The notes: generated from the sequence alone by a model not told the origin. 64,000 nucleotides of DNA from Pseudomonas mandelii (GCF_024138395.1 NZ_JAMYDU010000002.1:1-64000); one strand, 5' to 3'. Shown: positions 1 to 10,392, counted from the first letter of the stretch. Numbers and translations are program-made.

Positions 1-10
1 GCGTCCGTAA

Positions 11-46
11 GATCGCCTTCGCCGGCAAGCCTGGCTCCTACAGGGG
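11..46. repeat. REP-like monomer
   Basis: This is a single copy of the short Pseudomonas REP-type sequence, with a CGCCGGCAAGCC core followed by GGCTCCTACAGG. The same core occurs as inverted pairs between many genes of this window. It lies downstream of the minus-strand metNIQ operon. Confidence 0.6.
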
Positions 47-60
47 TGGTGTTTCAGGCA

Positions 61-100
61 AAAAAAAACGGGGACGCAATCAATGCGTCCCCGTTTTTTT
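61..100. terminator. Bidirectional rho-independent terminator after metNIQ
   Basis: A perfect 10-base-pair stem (CGGGGACGCA / TGCGTCCCCG) has a short loop. It is preceded by an A tract and followed by a T tract, so it can terminate on both strands. It would end the metNIQ transcript arriving from the right. Confidence 0.85.
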
Positions 101-152
101 GATCGTTCCCACGCTCCGCGTGGGAATGCAGCCAGGGATGCTCTGCGTCCCC
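101..152. repeat. Intergenic palindromic repeat (GTTCCCACG family)
   Basis: The palindrome GTTCCCACG-CTCCG-CGTGGGAA is followed by a degenerate continuation. The same unit occurs, more complete, at 45947-46056, so this is a second family of dispersed intergenic repeats distinct from the REP pairs. Confidence 0.6.
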
Positions 153-159
153 TTCAACG

Positions 160-933
160 TCAGAACGCCGGCAATACCGCACCTTTGTACTTCTCGAGAA
201 TGAAGGCTTTCACTTCCGGGCTGTGCAGGGCAGCAACCAGTTTCTGCATCGCGGCGCTGTTCTTGTCGTCCGGACGGGCCACGAGGATGTTCACGTATGG
301 CGAGTCGCTGCCTTCGATGACCAGCGCGTCCTTGGACGGATCGAGCTTGGCTTCCAGCGCGTAGTTGGTGTTGATCAGCGCCAGGTCGACCTGAGTCAGC
401 ACGCGCGGGATGGTCGCGGCTTCCAGTTCGCGGAATTTCAGGTCCTTGCTGTTCTCGGTGATGTCCTTCACCGTCGACAGGATGTTGTTCGAATCCTTCA
501 ACTTGATCAGACCAGCCTTCGCCAGCAGCAACAGCGCACGACCGCCGTTGGTAGCGTCGTTCGGAATCACCACGTTGGCGCCGCCCGGCAGCTCGGTCAG
601 GGCTTTGTACTTGCTGGAGTAAGCGCCCAAGGGCTCCAGGTGTACACCGGCAACGCTGACGAGGTGGGTGCCCTTGGCTTTGTTGAACTCATCCAGGTAC
701 GGCTGGTGCTGGAAGAAGTTGGCATCCAGACGCTTCTCGGCCACCTGCACGTTCGGTTGGATGTAGTCGGTGAAGACTTTGACCTTCAGGTCCACGCCTT
801 CTTTGGCCAGGGCCGGTTTAACGAACTCGAGGATTTCCGCGTGAGGCACCGGGGTGGCCGCGACGGTCAGAGTGTCGGCAGCGTGTGCGGAAAAGGCTGC
901 AACGGCAGCGAACGCGACGAGTAGTTTTTTCAT
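160..933 (-). CDS. metQ: Methionine ABC transporter substrate-binding protein MetQ
   Basis: This is the periplasmic D/L-methionine-binding protein that delivers substrate to MetNI. The 257-residue protein matches the NlpA/MetQ family along its length, with the typical stretches TPVPHAEILE, QHQPYLDEFN and NDATNGGRAL. The N-terminus is a cleavable signal peptide ending near AHA-ADT. There is no lipobox cysteine, so unlike E. coli MetQ it is probably soluble. A strong AAGGAG precedes the ATG by about 8 bases. It is the last gene of a metN-metI-metQ operon and is followed by a terminator at 61-100. Confidence 0.95.
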   Translation of the reverse strand: MKKLLVAFAAVAAFSAHAADTLTVAATPVPHAEILEFVKPALAKEGVDLKVKVFTDYIQPNVQVAEKRLDANFFQHQPYLDEFNKAKGTHLVSVAGVHLEPLGAYSSKYKALTELPGGANVVIPNDATNGGRALLLLAKAGLIKLKDSNNILSTVKDITENSKDLKFRELEAATIPRVLTQVDLALINTNYALEAKLDPSKDALVIEGSDSPYVNILVARPDDKNSAAMQKLVAALHSPEVKAFILEKYKGAVLPAF

Positions 934-1005
934 TCAGCTAACTCCTTGTGGGTACCCGCTTGCGGCGCCCGTTTGGCGCCTGCCAGCGAATGGCCGGCTC
1001 ATGAC

Positions 1006-1680
1006 TTATTTACGTGAGAAGTGGACAACCAATTTGTCGCCAACGGTTTGCAGCACTTGAACCAGCATCAGCAGCAACACCACCGTCACAACCATCACAT
1101 CCGTCTGGAAACGCTGGTAACCAAAACGGATCGCCAGGTCGCCCAGGCCACCAGCGCCGACCACACCGGCCATTGCTGTGTAGGACACCAGTGTAATCGC
1201 TGTCACCGTAATCGCCGCGAAGATGCCCGGGCGGGCTTCCGGCAGCAAGGCGTTGGTGATGATCTGACGTGTCGTCGCGCCCATGGCCTGGGTCGCCTCG
1301 ATGATGCCGCGATCCACTTCACGCAGGGCGGTTTCCACCAGTCGCGCGAAGAACGGCGTGGCACCCACCACCAGCGGTGGAATCGCGCCGGCGACACCCA
1401 GGGAGGTGCCGGTGATCAACACGGTGAACGGAATCATCACGATCAGCAAAATAATGAACGGCAGCGAACGCAGAATGTTCACCACCAGCGACAGCATCGC
1501 GTACACGCCTTTGGCTTCCAGCAACTGGCGCGGGCTGCACAGGAACAACAGGACGCCCAGCGGCAATCCCAAAAGCACGGTGAACAACAGCGAACCGCCG
1601 AGCATCAGCAGGGTGTCGCAGGTGGCCAGCCAGATTTCGTACCAGTCGATATTGGAAAAGAAACTCGTCAGGACTTCCAT
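1006..1680 (-). CDS. metI: Methionine ABC transporter permease MetI
   Basis: This is the inner-membrane permease of the MetNIQ importer. The 224-residue protein is strongly hydrophobic, with about five membrane segments. It carries the EAA-type cytoplasmic loop that contacts the ATPase (EATQAMGATTRQIITNALLPEA region, about residues 120-141). Its ATG overlaps the metN stop as ATGA, which implies translational coupling. Length and sequence are typical of MetI. Confidence 0.95.
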   Translation of the reverse strand: MEVLTSFFSNIDWYEIWLATCDTLLMLGGSLLFTVLLGLPLGVLLFLCSPRQLLEAKGVYAMLSLVVNILRSLPFIILLIVMIPFTVLITGTSLGVAGAIPPLVVGATPFFARLVETALREVDRGIIEATQAMGATTRQIITNALLPEARPGIFAAITVTAITLVSYTAMAGVVGAGGLGDLAIRFGYQRFQTDVMVVTVVLLLMLVQVLQTVGDKLVVHFSRK

Positions 1681-2687
1681 CAGCGCAGCACCTCCATGTG
1701 GACGTCGGCTGCGGTGAAGTGAGCAAACGCCGCGTCCATGTCGCCACCGGTAATGGCCAGGGTCAATTGCCCGTAAGGGACGTCTTTGATGCGATCGATA
1801 CGACCGGCCAGAATGCTGTAGTCCACGCCTGTTTCCCGGGCGACGGTACCCAGCAGCGGCGCGTAGGTCGATTCGCCCTGGAAAGTCAGACGCACGATGC
1901 GCCCCGGCACGTGAGCGAAGTCGTCACGCTGTTCGCTTTCGTCGATATGCTCGTCTTCTTGCACGAAGCGCTTGGTGGTCGGGTGCTTGGGATGCAGGAA
2001 CACCTCGGCCACCGGCCCCTGCTCGACGATCTTGCCGGCATCCATCACCGCCACCTGATCGCAGACCCGACGGATCACATCCATCTCGTGGGTGATCAGG
2101 ACGATGGTCAGTTTCAGCTCACGGTTGATCTCGGCCAGCAGTTGCAGGACCGACGCCGTGGTCTGCGGGTCCAGGGCACTGGTGGCTTCATCGCACAGCA
2201 GGATTTTCGGTTTGGTTGCCAGGGCGCGAGCGATGCCGACACGCTGTTTCTGACCGCCAGACAGTTGCGCCGGGTACTTTTTCGCATGGTCAGACAGGCC
2301 GACCCGCGCCAGCAACTCCGCCACACGCCGGTCAATTTCGCTACGCGACAGTTCACCGGCGAGGGTCAGCGGCAGCGCGACATTGTCGGCCACAGTCTTG
2401 GACGCCAGCAGATTGAAGTGCTGGAAAATCATTCCGACCTGCTGACGGAAACGCCGCAGGCTATTGGCGTCCAGCGCGGTGACTTCTTCGCCATCGACGA
2501 TGATCTTGCCGCCACTGGCGTTTTCCAGGCGATTGATCAGACGCAGCAGGGTACTTTTTCCCGCGCCGGAATGGCCGATCAGACCAAAGACCTGACCATT
2601 CTCAATCGTCAGATTGGTCGGATGCAGGGCGGGAATATCCTTACCGGCGACGCGGTAAATTTTGTGGACGTTTTGAAACTCGATCAC
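1680..2687 (-). CDS. metN: Methionine ABC transporter ATP-binding protein MetN
   Basis: This is the ATPase subunit of the methionine importer. Visible motifs are Walker [10 protein letters not shown] (about residues 36-44), the signature [14 protein letters not shown], Walker [13 protein letters not shown] and the H-loop ITHEMD. The C-terminal ~75 residues form the NIL (ACT-like) domain, which binds methionine and inhibits transport in characterised MetN proteins. The start is a GTG at 2687, the first in-frame start before MetN homology, with AAGG upstream. It is the first gene of the operon, so the promoter lies in 2688-2950. Confidence 0.95.
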   Translation of the reverse strand: MIEFQNVHKIYRVAGKDIPALHPTNLTIENGQVFGLIGHSGAGKSTLLRLINRLENASGGKIIVDGEEVTALDANSLRRFRQQVGMIFQHFNLLASKTVADNVALPLTLAGELSRSEIDRRVAELLARVGLSDHAKKYPAQLSGGQKQRVGIARALATKPKILLCDEATSALDPQTTASVLQLLAEINRELKLTIVLITHEMDVIRRVCDQVAVMDAGKIVEQGPVAEVFLHPKHPTTKRFVQEDEHIDESEQRDDFAHVPGRIVRLTFQGESTYAPLLGTVARETGVDYSILAGRIDRIKDVPYGQLTLAITGGDMDAAFAHFTAADVHMEVLR

Positions 2688-2951
2688 GTAGCGAACCTTG
2701 TGGGGCGCGTTAGAAAAGGATCAGCGGTTAGCCGGGCGCGCATTTTAGCCTGTCCGTATAGAGGTTCTTAGCATTTATTTCGCATTCAACCAGCGATTTG
2801 GCAATAACGCGATCAAAGGTCAGAAAAAAGGAACGGCGCCAACTCCCCATCGGTCACTGATTAAGCAACTCGAGAATGCCTGGATGCCGTGTCCGGGCAA
2901 TGGCTCATAAGCCTTGGCCCGACGGGAATCGCAACGAGGAGTTTACGTCTG

Positions 2952-5090
2952 ATGAGTACTAAAAAGCCTGCCGCCCCCAAAAGCGCACTGGCCGGGACCG
3001 ATACCCTGGACCGCACCAACACTAACGCCAAGCTCGACAGCCTGGAAAAATTTCGCTCCGACGCCACCGAACAGGCCTTGCGCACCAACCAGGGCGTGAA
3101 GGTCGCGGACAATCAGAACACGTTGAAGGGCGGCGCCCGCGGGCCGTCGTTGCTGGAAGACTTCATCATGCGTGAAAAGATCACGCACTTTGACCATGAA
3201 CGTATTCCCGAGCGCATCGTCCATGCCCGTGGTACCGGTGCCCATGGTTACTTCCAGGCGTATGAAACCCATTCCGTCCTGACCAAGGCCGGGTTCCTAC
3301 AAGACCCAAGCCAGAAAACGCCGGTTTTTGTGCGCTTTTCCACGGTGCAAGGTCCGCGCGGGTCAGGCGATACCGTGCGGGACGTACGAGGTTTCGCGGT
3401 GAAGTTTTTTACCGAAGAAGGCAACTTCGATCTGGTGGGCAACAACATGCCGGTCTTCTTCATTCAGGATGCGATCAAGTTTCCTGACTTCGTACATGCG
3501 GTAAAACCCGAGCCCCACAACGAGATTCCTACCGGTGGTTCGGCCCACGATACGTTCTGGGACTTTGTTTCCCTGGTGCCGGAATCCGCGCACATGGTGA
3601 TGTGGACCATGTCTGACCGGGCGATCCCCAAAAGCCTGCGCACCATGCAGGGCTTCGGCGTGCATACGTTTCGCATGATCAATGCCGAAGGCAAGGCGCG
3701 TTTCGTAAAATTCCACTGGCGCCCCGCCGCTGGCACCTGTTCGCTGGTGTGGGATGAAGCGCAGAAGCTCGCCGGCAAAGACACTGACTTCCACCGTCGT
3801 GATCTCTGGGAGTCCATCGAGAGGGGGGACTACCCGGAATGGGAATTGGGCGTACAGATTGTCGAGGAGGAAAACGAACATGCCTTCGATTTCGACCTTC
3901 TCGACCCCACCAAAATCATTCCTGAGGAAGTCGTGCCGATCACTCCGCTGGGCAGGATGGTGCTCAACCGCAACCCGGACAATTTCTTCGCCGAAACCGA
4001 GCAGGTCGCCTTCTGCCCCGGGCATATCGTGCCGGGGATCGACTTCTCTAATGATCCGTTGCTGCAAGGGCGGTTGTTTTCCTACACCGATACGCAGATC
4101 AGCCGACTCGGTGGGCCGAACTTTCACGAGATCCCAATCAACCGGCCGGTGTCGCCATTTCACAACGGTCAACGGGATGCGCAACATCGCACCACCATCG
4201 ACAAGGGACGCGCATCCTACGAGCCAAACTCTATCGACAGCGGCTGGCCCAAAGAAACCCCGCCGGCCGCGCAGAACGGTGGCTTCGAGACTTATCCGGA
4301 GCGCATCGACGCTGCGAAAATCCGTCAGCGCAGCGAGTCGTTCGCCGACCACTTCTCTCAGGCGCGGCTGTTCTTCCACAGCATGAGCAAGCACGAACAG
4401 GAACACATCATCGCGGCCTACAGCTTCGAGCTGGGCAAGGTCGAACGCGAATTCATTCGAGCGCGGCAGGTGAATGAGATCCTGGCCAATATCGATCTGG
4501 AACTGGCCAAACGCGTGGCGCAGAACTTGGGCTTGCCGGCACCGAAGGCCGGCACGGTCGAGGTGCGTCAAACTTCACTCGACCACTCCCCCGCCCTGAG
4601 TCAGGCCAACCTGCTGTCGGGGGATATTAAAACCCGAAAAGTAGCCATTCTGGCGGCCAACGGGGTGGATGGTGCGGCAATTGATGCGATGAAGAAGGCT
4701 CTGATGGCCGAAGGCGCGCACGCCAAATTGCTCGGCCCGACCTCGGCCCCCGTGACAACCGCCGATGGCAAAGCGCTGCCGGTGGATGCGTCGATGGAAG
4801 GTCTGCCTTCTGTAGCGTTCGACGCAGTGTTCGTGCCGGGTGGCGCGGCGTCGATCAAGGCGCTGAGTACCGATGGCGTGGCGCTGCATTACCTGCTGGA
4901 GGCGTACAAGCATTTGAAGGCAATCGCGTTGCATGGCGAAGCGAAGCAGTTGCTGGATGTGTTGAAGCTAGAGGTTGATGCGGGGTTGATCGTGGGTACG
5001 GATGCCACGCTGTTCAAGGCGTTTTTTGCCGCGATCGGTCAGCATCGGGTGTGGGATAGGGAGCCAAAAGCCAAGGCGGTTCCGGCTTAG
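2952..5090 (+). CDS. katE: Large-subunit catalase (HPII type)
   Basis: This haem catalase converts hydrogen peroxide to water and oxygen. The 712-residue product is the large clade-2 form. The core carries the distal His (ERIVHARG), the distal Asn ([11 protein letters not shown]) and the proximal Tyr haem ligand (RLFSYTDTQ). From about residue 560 there is a flavodoxin/class I amidotransferase-like C-terminal domain ([13 protein letters not shown]). An upstream in-frame ATG at 2889 exists, but the start at 2952 has a GAGGAG ribosome site 9 bases before it and gives the expected [12 protein letters not shown]-terminus. It is a single gene, divergent from metNIQ. Confidence 0.94.
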   Translation: MSTKKPAAPKSALAGTDTLDRTNTNAKLDSLEKFRSDATEQALRTNQGVKVADNQNTLKGGARGPSLLEDFIMREKITHFDHERIPERIVHARGTGAHGYFQAYETHSVLTKAGFLQDPSQKTPVFVRFSTVQGPRGSGDTVRDVRGFAVKFFTEEGNFDLVGNNMPVFFIQDAIKFPDFVHAVKPEPHNEIPTGGSAHDTFWDFVSLVPESAHMVMWTMSDRAIPKSLRTMQGFGVHTFRMINAEGKARFVKFHWRPAAGTCSLVWDEAQKLAGKDTDFHRRDLWESIERGDYPEWELGVQIVEEENEHAFDFDLLDPTKIIPEEVVPITPLGRMVLNRNPDNFFAETEQVAFCPGHIVPGIDFSNDPLLQGRLFSYTDTQISRLGGPNFHEIPINRPVSPFHNGQRDAQHRTTIDKGRASYEPNSIDSGWPKETPPAAQNGGFETYPERIDAAKIRQRSESFADHFSQARLFFHSMSKHEQEHIIAAYSFELGKVEREFIRARQVNEILANIDLELAKRVAQNLGLPAPKAGTVEVRQTSLDHSPALSQANLLSGDIKTRKVAILAANGVDGAAIDAMKKALMAEGAHAKLLGPTSAPVTTADGKALPVDASMEGLPSVAFDAVFVPGGAASIKALSTDGVALHYLLEAYKHLKAIALHGEAKQLLDVLKLEVDAGLIVGTDATLFKAFFAAIGQHRVWDREPKAKAVPA

Positions 5091-5112
5091 GATTTTTATC
5101 GCCAGGAGAGGC

Positions 5113-5182
5113 GCCTTCGCGGGCAAGCCTCGCTCCTGCAAGGTTTACGCTGCACCTGTAGGAGCGAGGCTTGCCCGCGAAG
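5113..5182. repeat. REP pair
   Basis: Two inverted copies of the REP unit (CTTCGCGGGCAAGCCTCGCTCCT and its complement) are separated by about 20 bases. They lie between the convergent katE and lipoprotein genes and could form a cruciform or long hairpin. Confidence 0.8.
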
Positions 5183-5185
5183 CTT

Positions 5186-5902
5186 TTAGGGCTTACGCGG
5201 ACTCAAAACCATCTGCGCCGGAATGTTGCGCAGAATCTGCTTGTTAAGCTTCAGATCAAACTCCGAATCCAGTTTCTTCACCCGTTTGGTCAGCAGCGTG
5301 GCCAGCCATGGGTAATCCTGGGTGCGCGGCGCCTGAATGCTCACATCGCACTGATAATTCACCACATCGGCGGCGATGGCATCCAGTTGTCGACGAAGCT
5401 TGCTCATATCGGTGAGATTCAACGCCACCGTAGTGCTTTCAGCCGTCGGGTCGATGACTTTGGCCTGAGGTTTGGCTTCGGCAGCCTTGAGAGCCGCTTC
5501 GGCTTTATCCAGTTCCGCCTTGCGCGCCTGGACAATGGCACTGTTGACGCCACCAGTCAGCGCCGGGGCCTTGGGCATCAATACCCGGGCACGGCTAAGG
5601 GCGGTGGCTGCTGCATTCACATCACCTTTCTGCAGCACGATCCGGCTGCGCAGCAAATAAGCTTCGGCCAATTGCCGCTGGTACTGCTCGAGGGATTGAT
5701 CGTTGGGCGACTCGGCCTGCAACGCCGCCAATTGCCCTTCGGCGGTGGCCAGTTCGCTGCTGGCCAGGCTTTGTTCCAGCTGTGCGATAGCCGTGGCCCG
5801 CGCATCGGGGGCCTCGGTGGCCGCCGGTGGCGTGCTTTGGCAAGCGCCCAGCAGCAGCGAAAATGCGACAAGGAGCAGATAACGGGAGGCGAACAGCTTC
5901 AT
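5186..5902 (-). CDS. Predicted lipoprotein with TPR-like helices, znu-linked
   Basis: This 238-residue protein has unknown function. The N-terminus is a lipoprotein signal with lipobox LLGAC (Cys21). The body is alanine/glutamine-rich and helical (about residues 35-140, 'LEQSLASSELATAEGQL', 'AYLLRSRIVLQKGDVNAAATAL'), suggesting TPR-like repeats. The C-terminal domain has one internal cysteine (VNYQCDVS). It lies 37 bases downstream of znuB on the same strand, as does its P. aeruginosa counterpart next to znuBC (recalled synteny). It may be co-transcribed, but a zinc role is only inference. Confidence 0.75.
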   Translation of the reverse strand: MKLFASRYLLLVAFSLLLGACQSTPPAATEAPDARATAIAQLEQSLASSELATAEGQLAALQAESPNDQSLEQYQRQLAEAYLLRSRIVLQKGDVNAAATALSRARVLMPKAPALTGGVNSAIVQARKAELDKAEAALKAAEAKPQAKVIDPTAESTTVALNLTDMSKLRRQLDAIAADVVNYQCDVSIQAPRTQDYPWLATLLTKRVKKLDSEFDLKLNKQILRNIPAQMVLSPRKP

Positions 5903-5939
5903 TCCTGCGACTCTCTATTTGCGCAAAAAACGAGCAAGT

Positions 5940-6728
5940 CTACACCCCTCGACGGGGCAGGACAAAACTCAGCAGAAACAGCGCGGCGGCCGTCACCACA
6001 ATCGATGGGCCCGCCGGGGTGTCCTTGAACCAGGACAACGCCAGCCCGCCACACACCGCGAGCATGCCCAGCAGGCTCGCGCCCAATGCCATCTGCTCCG
6101 GCGAGCGGGCGTGACGCTGTGCCGCAGCCGCCGGAATAATCAGTAACGAAGTAATCAGCAACACGCCGACGATTTTCATCGCCACCGCGATCACCACTGC
6201 GATCAGCAACATCAAGGCCAGGCGCAACGCCGCCACAGGCAAACCTTCCACCTTGGCCAGTTCTTCGTGCACCGTGATCGCAAGCAATGGCCGCCACAAC
6301 GTCACCAACATTGCCAGCACCGCCGCGCTACCGCCGAGGATCCAGGCCAGATCGGTAGGACTGATCGCCAACAAGTCGCCAAACAGATAGGCCATCAGGT
6401 CGATCCGCACTTCATGCATGAAGCTTAGTACCACCAAGCCAAGCGAGAGCGTGCTCGGTGCGAGAATTCCCAAAAGCGTGTCGGACGCCAGTGGCTGCCG
6501 TTGTTGCAATGTCACCAGCAATACCGCCAGCAACAAGCAGCCTACGGTGACCGCAACGGTCGGGCTGACATCCAGCAGAAAACCCAGCGCCACCCCGAGT
6601 AGCGCCGCGTGGGACAGGGTGTCGCCGAAATAGGCCATGCGCCGCCAGACCACGAACGAACCCAACGGACCCGCGACCAGCGCCAGGGCCAGACCTGCAA
6701 GCAGGGCATAAAGCAGAAAATCAGCCAT
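5940..6728 (-). CDS. znuB: Zinc ABC transporter permease ZnuB
   Basis: This is the inner-membrane permease for high-affinity zinc uptake. It has 262 residues with about eight membrane segments and belongs to the ABC-3 metal permease family ([25 protein letters not shown]). The start at 6728 ([12 protein letters not shown]) was chosen because it removes a non-hydrophobic 19-residue extension and overlaps the end of znuC by 8 bases. It is the third gene of the zur-znuC-znuB operon. Confidence 0.93.
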   Translation of the reverse strand: MADFLLYALLAGLALALVAGPLGSFVVWRRMAYFGDTLSHAALLGVALGFLLDVSPTVAVTVGCLLLAVLLVTLQQRQPLASDTLLGILAPSTLSLGLVVLSFMHEVRIDLMAYLFGDLLAISPTDLAWILGGSAAVLAMLVTLWRPLLAITVHEELAKVEGLPVAALRLALMLLIAVVIAVAMKIVGVLLITSLLIIPAAAAQRHARSPEQMALGASLLGMLAVCGGLALSWFKDTPAGPSIVVTAAALFLLSFVLPRRGV

Positions 6729-7500
6729 GCTTGCAGCTATCTCCATGAACGTGAGTCGACGGGGCCGCGCTGACCACTGAGCCATGCAGGTCGTGGGCGT
6801 GGTCGTGATGGTGGTGATAAATCGCCAGGCTTTGTGCGTTTTTTCCGAACAGCTCGACGAATGCCGGATCGCCGCTGACCTGCTCGGGATGTCCGGAACA
6901 GCAGACGTGGCGATTCAGACATACCACCTGGTCGGTGGTGCTCATCACCAGATGCAGATCGTGAGAGACCATCAAAACGCCGCAACCATGACGGTCGCGC
7001 AAGCGTGTGATCAGGCTGTAGAGCTCGGCTTGACCGGCTACATCGACGCCTTGTACCGGCTCATCGAGCACCAGCAGTTCCGGCTCGCGCAACAATGCCC
7101 GCGCCAGCAGCACCCGCTGCATTTCGCCACCGGAAACACTTTGCACCGGGCTATCGATCACCTGTTCGGCACCGACTTCCTTGAGGGCGGCCAAGGCCCG
7201 AGCGCGGTCCACGCCCGGCACCAGACGCAAGAAGCGCAGGACCGAAAGCGGCAGGGTCGGATCGACATGGAGTTTTTGCGGCATGTAACCGACGCGCAAC
7301 TTCGGCTTGCGCCAGACGCTGCCGCTGTCCGGTTTCAACAGGCCGAGCACCGCGCGCACCAGTGTGGTTTTGCCGGCACCATTAGGGCCGATCAACGTGA
7401 CGATCTGCCCCGGCTCGACGCTCAGCTCGATGTTGTCCAACACGTTTTGCCCGGCAAAGGTGACAGCCACTTGCTCGAGGCGAATCAGCGCGTTGCTCAT
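6721..7500 (-). CDS. znuC: Zinc ABC transporter ATP-binding protein ZnuC
   Basis: This is the ATPase of the ZnuABC zinc importer. It has 259 residues with Walker [10 protein letters not shown], signature [15 protein letters not shown], Walker [13 protein letters not shown] and H-loop MVSHDLH. The C-terminal ~35 residues are histidine-rich ([10 protein letters not shown], later [10 protein letters not shown]), an extension that may bind zinc. The start is the ATG at 7500, which overlaps the zur stop codon as ATGA. The reading frame stays open further upstream only because it runs antiparallel through zur. Confidence 0.95.
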   Translation of the reverse strand: MSNALIRLEQVAVTFAGQNVLDNIELSVEPGQIVTLIGPNGAGKTTLVRAVLGLLKPDSGSVWRKPKLRVGYMPQKLHVDPTLPLSVLRFLRLVPGVDRARALAALKEVGAEQVIDSPVQSVSGGEMQRVLLARALLREPELLVLDEPVQGVDVAGQAELYSLITRLRDRHGCGVLMVSHDLHLVMSTTDQVVCLNRHVCCSGHPEQVSGDPAFVELFGKNAQSLAIYHHHHDHAHDLHGSVVSAAPSTHVHGDSCKHG

Positions 7501-7982
7501 CAAGCCCCCTGGCAGCCCGAGCAGAGACCGACCACTTCGACGGTCTGGCCTTCGACGACAAATCCGACATCCTTGGCGCTGCCGATGATCGCATCGCTGA
7601 TGGATTTCTGTTCGAGCTCGATGGCCGCGTGGCATTCGCGGCAAATCAGGAACTGACCTTGGTGGGCATGTTCCGGGTGATTGCAGCCAACGAAGGCGTT
7701 CAGCGAGGAGATACGGTGTACCAAACCGTTTTCCAGCAGGAAATCCAGCGCGCGGTACACGGTCGGCGGCGCGGCGCGGCGGCCGTCCTGCTCGCTGAGC
7801 ACTGCCAGAATGTCGTAGGCACCCAGCGGTTTGTGGCTCTGCCACACCAGCTCCAGCACCCGCCGACGCAAAGCGGTCAGGCGCAGCCCCTGACGTGCGC
7901 ACAAGGCATCGGCCTCAGACAATGCGCTATGAACGCAATGAGAGTGGTCGTGGGGACGGCTGGCAATCGGTGTTTTAGGCAT
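7500..7982 (-). CDS. zur: Zinc uptake repressor Zur (Fur family)
   Basis: This zinc-responsive Fur-family repressor of znu genes has 160 residues, with a winged-helix DNA-binding half ([37 protein letters not shown]) and a dimerisation half. Two cysteine pairs of the structural zinc site are present (CRECH, CSGC), and the N-terminus is His-rich. It heads the operon zur-znuC-znuB, coupled through an ATGA overlap, and is divergent from znuA across about 66 bases holding a candidate Zur operator. It corresponds to P. aeruginosa Np20/Zur. Confidence 0.94.
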   Translation of the reverse strand: MPKTPIASRPHDHSHCVHSALSEADALCARQGLRLTALRRRVLELVWQSHKPLGAYDILAVLSEQDGRRAAPPTVYRALDFLLENGLVHRISSLNAFVGCNHPEHAHQGQFLICRECHAAIELEQKSISDAIIGSAKDVGFVVEGQTVEVVGLCSGCQGA

Positions 7983-8008
7983 GAGCGGCGACGAGTTTTG
8001 TGAGAGAC

Positions 8009-8021
8009 GTTATTATGTTAC
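8009..8021. promoter_or_regulatory. Candidate Zur operator between zur and znuA
   Basis: GTTATTATGTTAC is an AT-rich imperfect palindrome in the short zur/znuA divergent gap. It resembles the GTTATANTATAAC core of known Zur boxes. The position suits repression of both transcripts. The match is partial, so this is a candidate only. Confidence 0.45.
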
Positions 8022-8048
8022 CCGTTCTCGCCTCTTCGAGTGGTCATC

Positions 8049-8975
8049 GTGTCCCGACTTTTTTCTATCTTTGTCGCATTTGTCGCAAGTTTTCTGCTGA
8101 TCGGCTCAGCTCAAGCCGACGTCAAAGTGCTCACCAGCATCAAGCCTCTGCAGCTGATCGCCGCCGCGGTGCAGGACGGTGTGGCGGTTCCGGAAGTCTT
8201 GCTGCCGCCCGGCGCCTCGCCCCATAACTATGCCTTGCGCCCATCCGACGTGCGGAAAGTGCAATCGGTGGATCTGCTGTACTGGATCGGCCCGGACATG
8301 GAAGGCTTCCTGCCTCGCGTGCTGAAAGGTCGTACGCTGCCCACCGTCGCGGTGCAGGACTTGCCTGCCCTGAAACTGCGGCATTTCGCCGAAGACAACC
8401 ACTCCCACGAAGAAGAAGCCGACGAGCACGATCATGATCACGATCACCGCCCCGGCAATCTGGATGCGCATTTGTGGTTGTCACCGATCAACGCCCGCGT
8501 GATCGCCAGCAAAATGGCCGCCGATCTGAGTGCTGTCGATCCGGCCAACGCGGCGCGCTACCAGAGCAACCTCAAGGCATTCAATGAGCGACTGGACGCT
8601 TTAGACCTGCGTCTGAAAGCCCGTCTGGCGGGTATCGCGGGCAAGCCTTACTTCGTGTTCCACGAAGCCTTCGACTACTTCGAAGACGCTTACGGCCTCA
8701 AGCACACCGGCGTATTCAGTGTCGCAGCCGAAGTGCAACCCGGCGCCCAACACGTGGCAGCGATGCGCACGCGGTTGCAGGAAGTCGGCAAGACCTGCGT
8801 GTTCAGCGAACCGCCGCTACGCCCACGCCTGGCAGAAACCCTGGTGGCCGGGTTGCCGGTGAAACTGGCGGAACTGGATGCACTGGGCGGGTACACGCCA
8901 GCGACGGCTCAGGGGTATGAGCAGTTGCTGGAAAAGTTGGGGAATGATTTGGCGGGGTGTCTGGAGTCGTTGTAA
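8049..8975 (+). CDS. znuA: Zinc ABC transporter substrate-binding protein ZnuA
   Basis: This periplasmic zinc-binding protein passes Zn2+ to ZnuBC. It has about 308 residues with a signal peptide ending near SAQA-DVKV, the cluster A-I metal-binding fold (PGASPHNYALRPSDV), and the His/Asp-rich loop typical of ZnuA (HSHEEEADEHDHDHDH, about residues 124-140). Later metal ligands lie in DAHLWLSP and FHEAFDYF. The start is a GTG; 8049 gives MSRLFSIF and 8040 (also GTG) is the alternative. No SD is obvious for either. Confidence 0.93.
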   Translation: MSRLFSIFVAFVASFLLIGSAQADVKVLTSIKPLQLIAAAVQDGVAVPEVLLPPGASPHNYALRPSDVRKVQSVDLLYWIGPDMEGFLPRVLKGRTLPTVAVQDLPALKLRHFAEDNHSHEEEADEHDHDHDHRPGNLDAHLWLSPINARVIASKMAADLSAVDPANAARYQSNLKAFNERLDALDLRLKARLAGIAGKPYFVFHEAFDYFEDAYGLKHTGVFSVAAEVQPGAQHVAAMRTRLQEVGKTCVFSEPPLRPRLAETLVAGLPVKLAELDALGGYTPATAQGYEQLLEKLGNDLAGCLESL

Positions 8976-8997
8976 GCAGGAAGTTTTGTGGTGAATT

Positions 8998-9092
8998 GTT
9001 CGCGGGCAAGCCTCGCTCCTACAGGATGTGTGCCGTTCATAATATGGGTGAACGACACAAATCCTGTAGGAGCGAGGCTTGCCCGCGAAGCT
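8998..9092. repeat. REP pair
   Basis: Inverted REP units (TTCGCGGGCAAGCCTCGCTCCTAC and its complement) flank about 40 bases between the convergent znuA and thrB genes. Confidence 0.8.
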
Positions 9093-9094
9093 TT

Positions 9095-10045
9095 TTAAAG
9101 CGCAAATGGCAACGGCGTACTAACCTTCTGCCGCTGCGCCAAGCGCAACTGAAATTCCATCGGATCGTGAATCAGCACGTCCTGCCCGGCGAAGGACTCC
9201 GCGGCGATCAACCGCGACAACCAGAACCGTACGCACGCCACGCGCAGCATGGTCGGCCATAGCTCGGCTTCGGCAGCGGTAAACGGTCGCAGCGCGGCAT
9301 AAGCGCCCAGCAATGCCCGCGCCCGAGCACCATCAAGCTGCCCTTGTTCATCCGAACACCAATCGTTCAAGGCAATCGCCACGTCGTAGAGCATCGGCCC
9401 CGAACAGGCGTTGTAGAAGTCGATCAACCCGGTCAGGTGCGTGCCTTCGAACATCGCGTTATCGCGGAACAGGTCGGCGTGGATGTTGGCGCGCGGCAGC
9501 GCCAGAATTTTCGTCTTCTGCTGTGTGATTTCATCCAGCGCCCGTTGCAGCAAATCGCTTTGCTCGGCATTCAGGTGGGAAAGCAACTGCGTGCCCTCCT
9601 CCAGCATCCAGTCCAGGCCGCGATCGGTTTTGCGTTTGATCATGTTGGCTTGGGTCGCCAAGTGCAGATGAGCCAGCAGCTCACCGACCTGAGCGCAATG
9701 CTGCGCATTGGCATCCTTGATGTGCTTGCCTGCCAGGCGTGGCTGCAACAGCGCAGGTTTGCCGGCCAGTTCGCGCAAGGCGACGCCGTCGGTGGTGCGC
9801 AGTGCATAAGGCACCGGCAGGTCAGCGTCGTGCAGCACGTCGAGCAGCTCGATGAAAAACGGCATCTCCTGCACCGGCCCGCGCTCGACCAGGGTCAGGA
9901 CAAACTCGCCCTGCTCCAGGCTGATAAAGAAGTTGGTATTTTCGCTACCGGCGGCGATCCCCTGGAAATCAAGCAGGCGGCCGAGCCCGTAAGGGGCGAG
10001 AAAGGTTTCCAGCTCGGGCCGAGCCAGGGGGGTGAACACAGACAT
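9095..10045 (-). CDS. thrB: Homoserine kinase (APH-fold, ThrB type)
   Basis: This enzyme phosphorylates homoserine on the way to threonine. The 316-residue protein belongs to the aminoglycoside-phosphotransferase-fold homoserine kinases used by Pseudomonas rather than the GHMP type of E. coli. The catalytic loop is NIHADLFRDNAMF (about residue 190) and the metal-binding Asp follows in LIDFYNA. It is followed immediately downstream by a REP pair. The neighbouring DUF2782 gene is on the same strand 59 bases upstream. Confidence 0.93.
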   Translation of the reverse strand: MSVFTPLARPELETFLAPYGLGRLLDFQGIAAGSENTNFFISLEQGEFVLTLVERGPVQEMPFFIELLDVLHDADLPVPYALRTTDGVALRELAGKPALLQPRLAGKHIKDANAQHCAQVGELLAHLHLATQANMIKRKTDRGLDWMLEEGTQLLSHLNAEQSDLLQRALDEITQQKTKILALPRANIHADLFRDNAMFEGTHLTGLIDFYNACSGPMLYDVAIALNDWCSDEQGQLDGARARALLGAYAALRPFTAAEAELWPTMLRVACVRFWLSRLIAAESFAGQDVLIHDPMEFQLRLAQRQKVSTPLPFAL

Positions 10046-10104
10046 GGTTAAAACTGCCAGTACGGGCGCCGCGACTGCCGGCGCCGATTTAAGTTAGGAG
10101 CGGT

Positions 10105-10392
10105 TTACCACTCGAATATTTTCCACGACGGAATCAGCATATCCGGCTGGTCCGAGCGAATGAAGTTAGCGTCGGTGCCATCAGCGCGCACCAGGAAATA
10201 CGGTTTACCGACTTTCGGGGTCACCTTGATGGCATACAAAAAACCATTCTGCCGATATTCCTGAATGGTTTTGTCGCCTTCCGTGCGGATCGTTACATCC
10301 GGGTCCGCCGAGGGCGCGTCGTCCGCCGCCATAACAGCCAATGGGGTGATTGCAAACAAACCAGCCAGCAACAAGCGATTTAGTGTGCGCAT
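10105..10392 (-). CDS. DUF2782 family exported protein
   Basis: This 95-residue protein of unknown function has a clear signal peptide (cleavage near VMA-ADDAP). The mature domain is a small beta-rich DUF2782 module (TIQEYRQNGFLYAIKVTPKVGKPYFLVRADG). The family sits next to polA/thrB in many gammaproteobacteria, as here. It is divergent from polA across 74 bases that must hold both promoters. Confidence 0.88.
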   Translation of the reverse strand: MRTLNRLLLAGLFAITPLAVMAADDAPSADPDVTIRTEGDKTIQEYRQNGFLYAIKVTPKVGKPYFLVRADGTDANFIRSDQPDMLIPSWKIFEW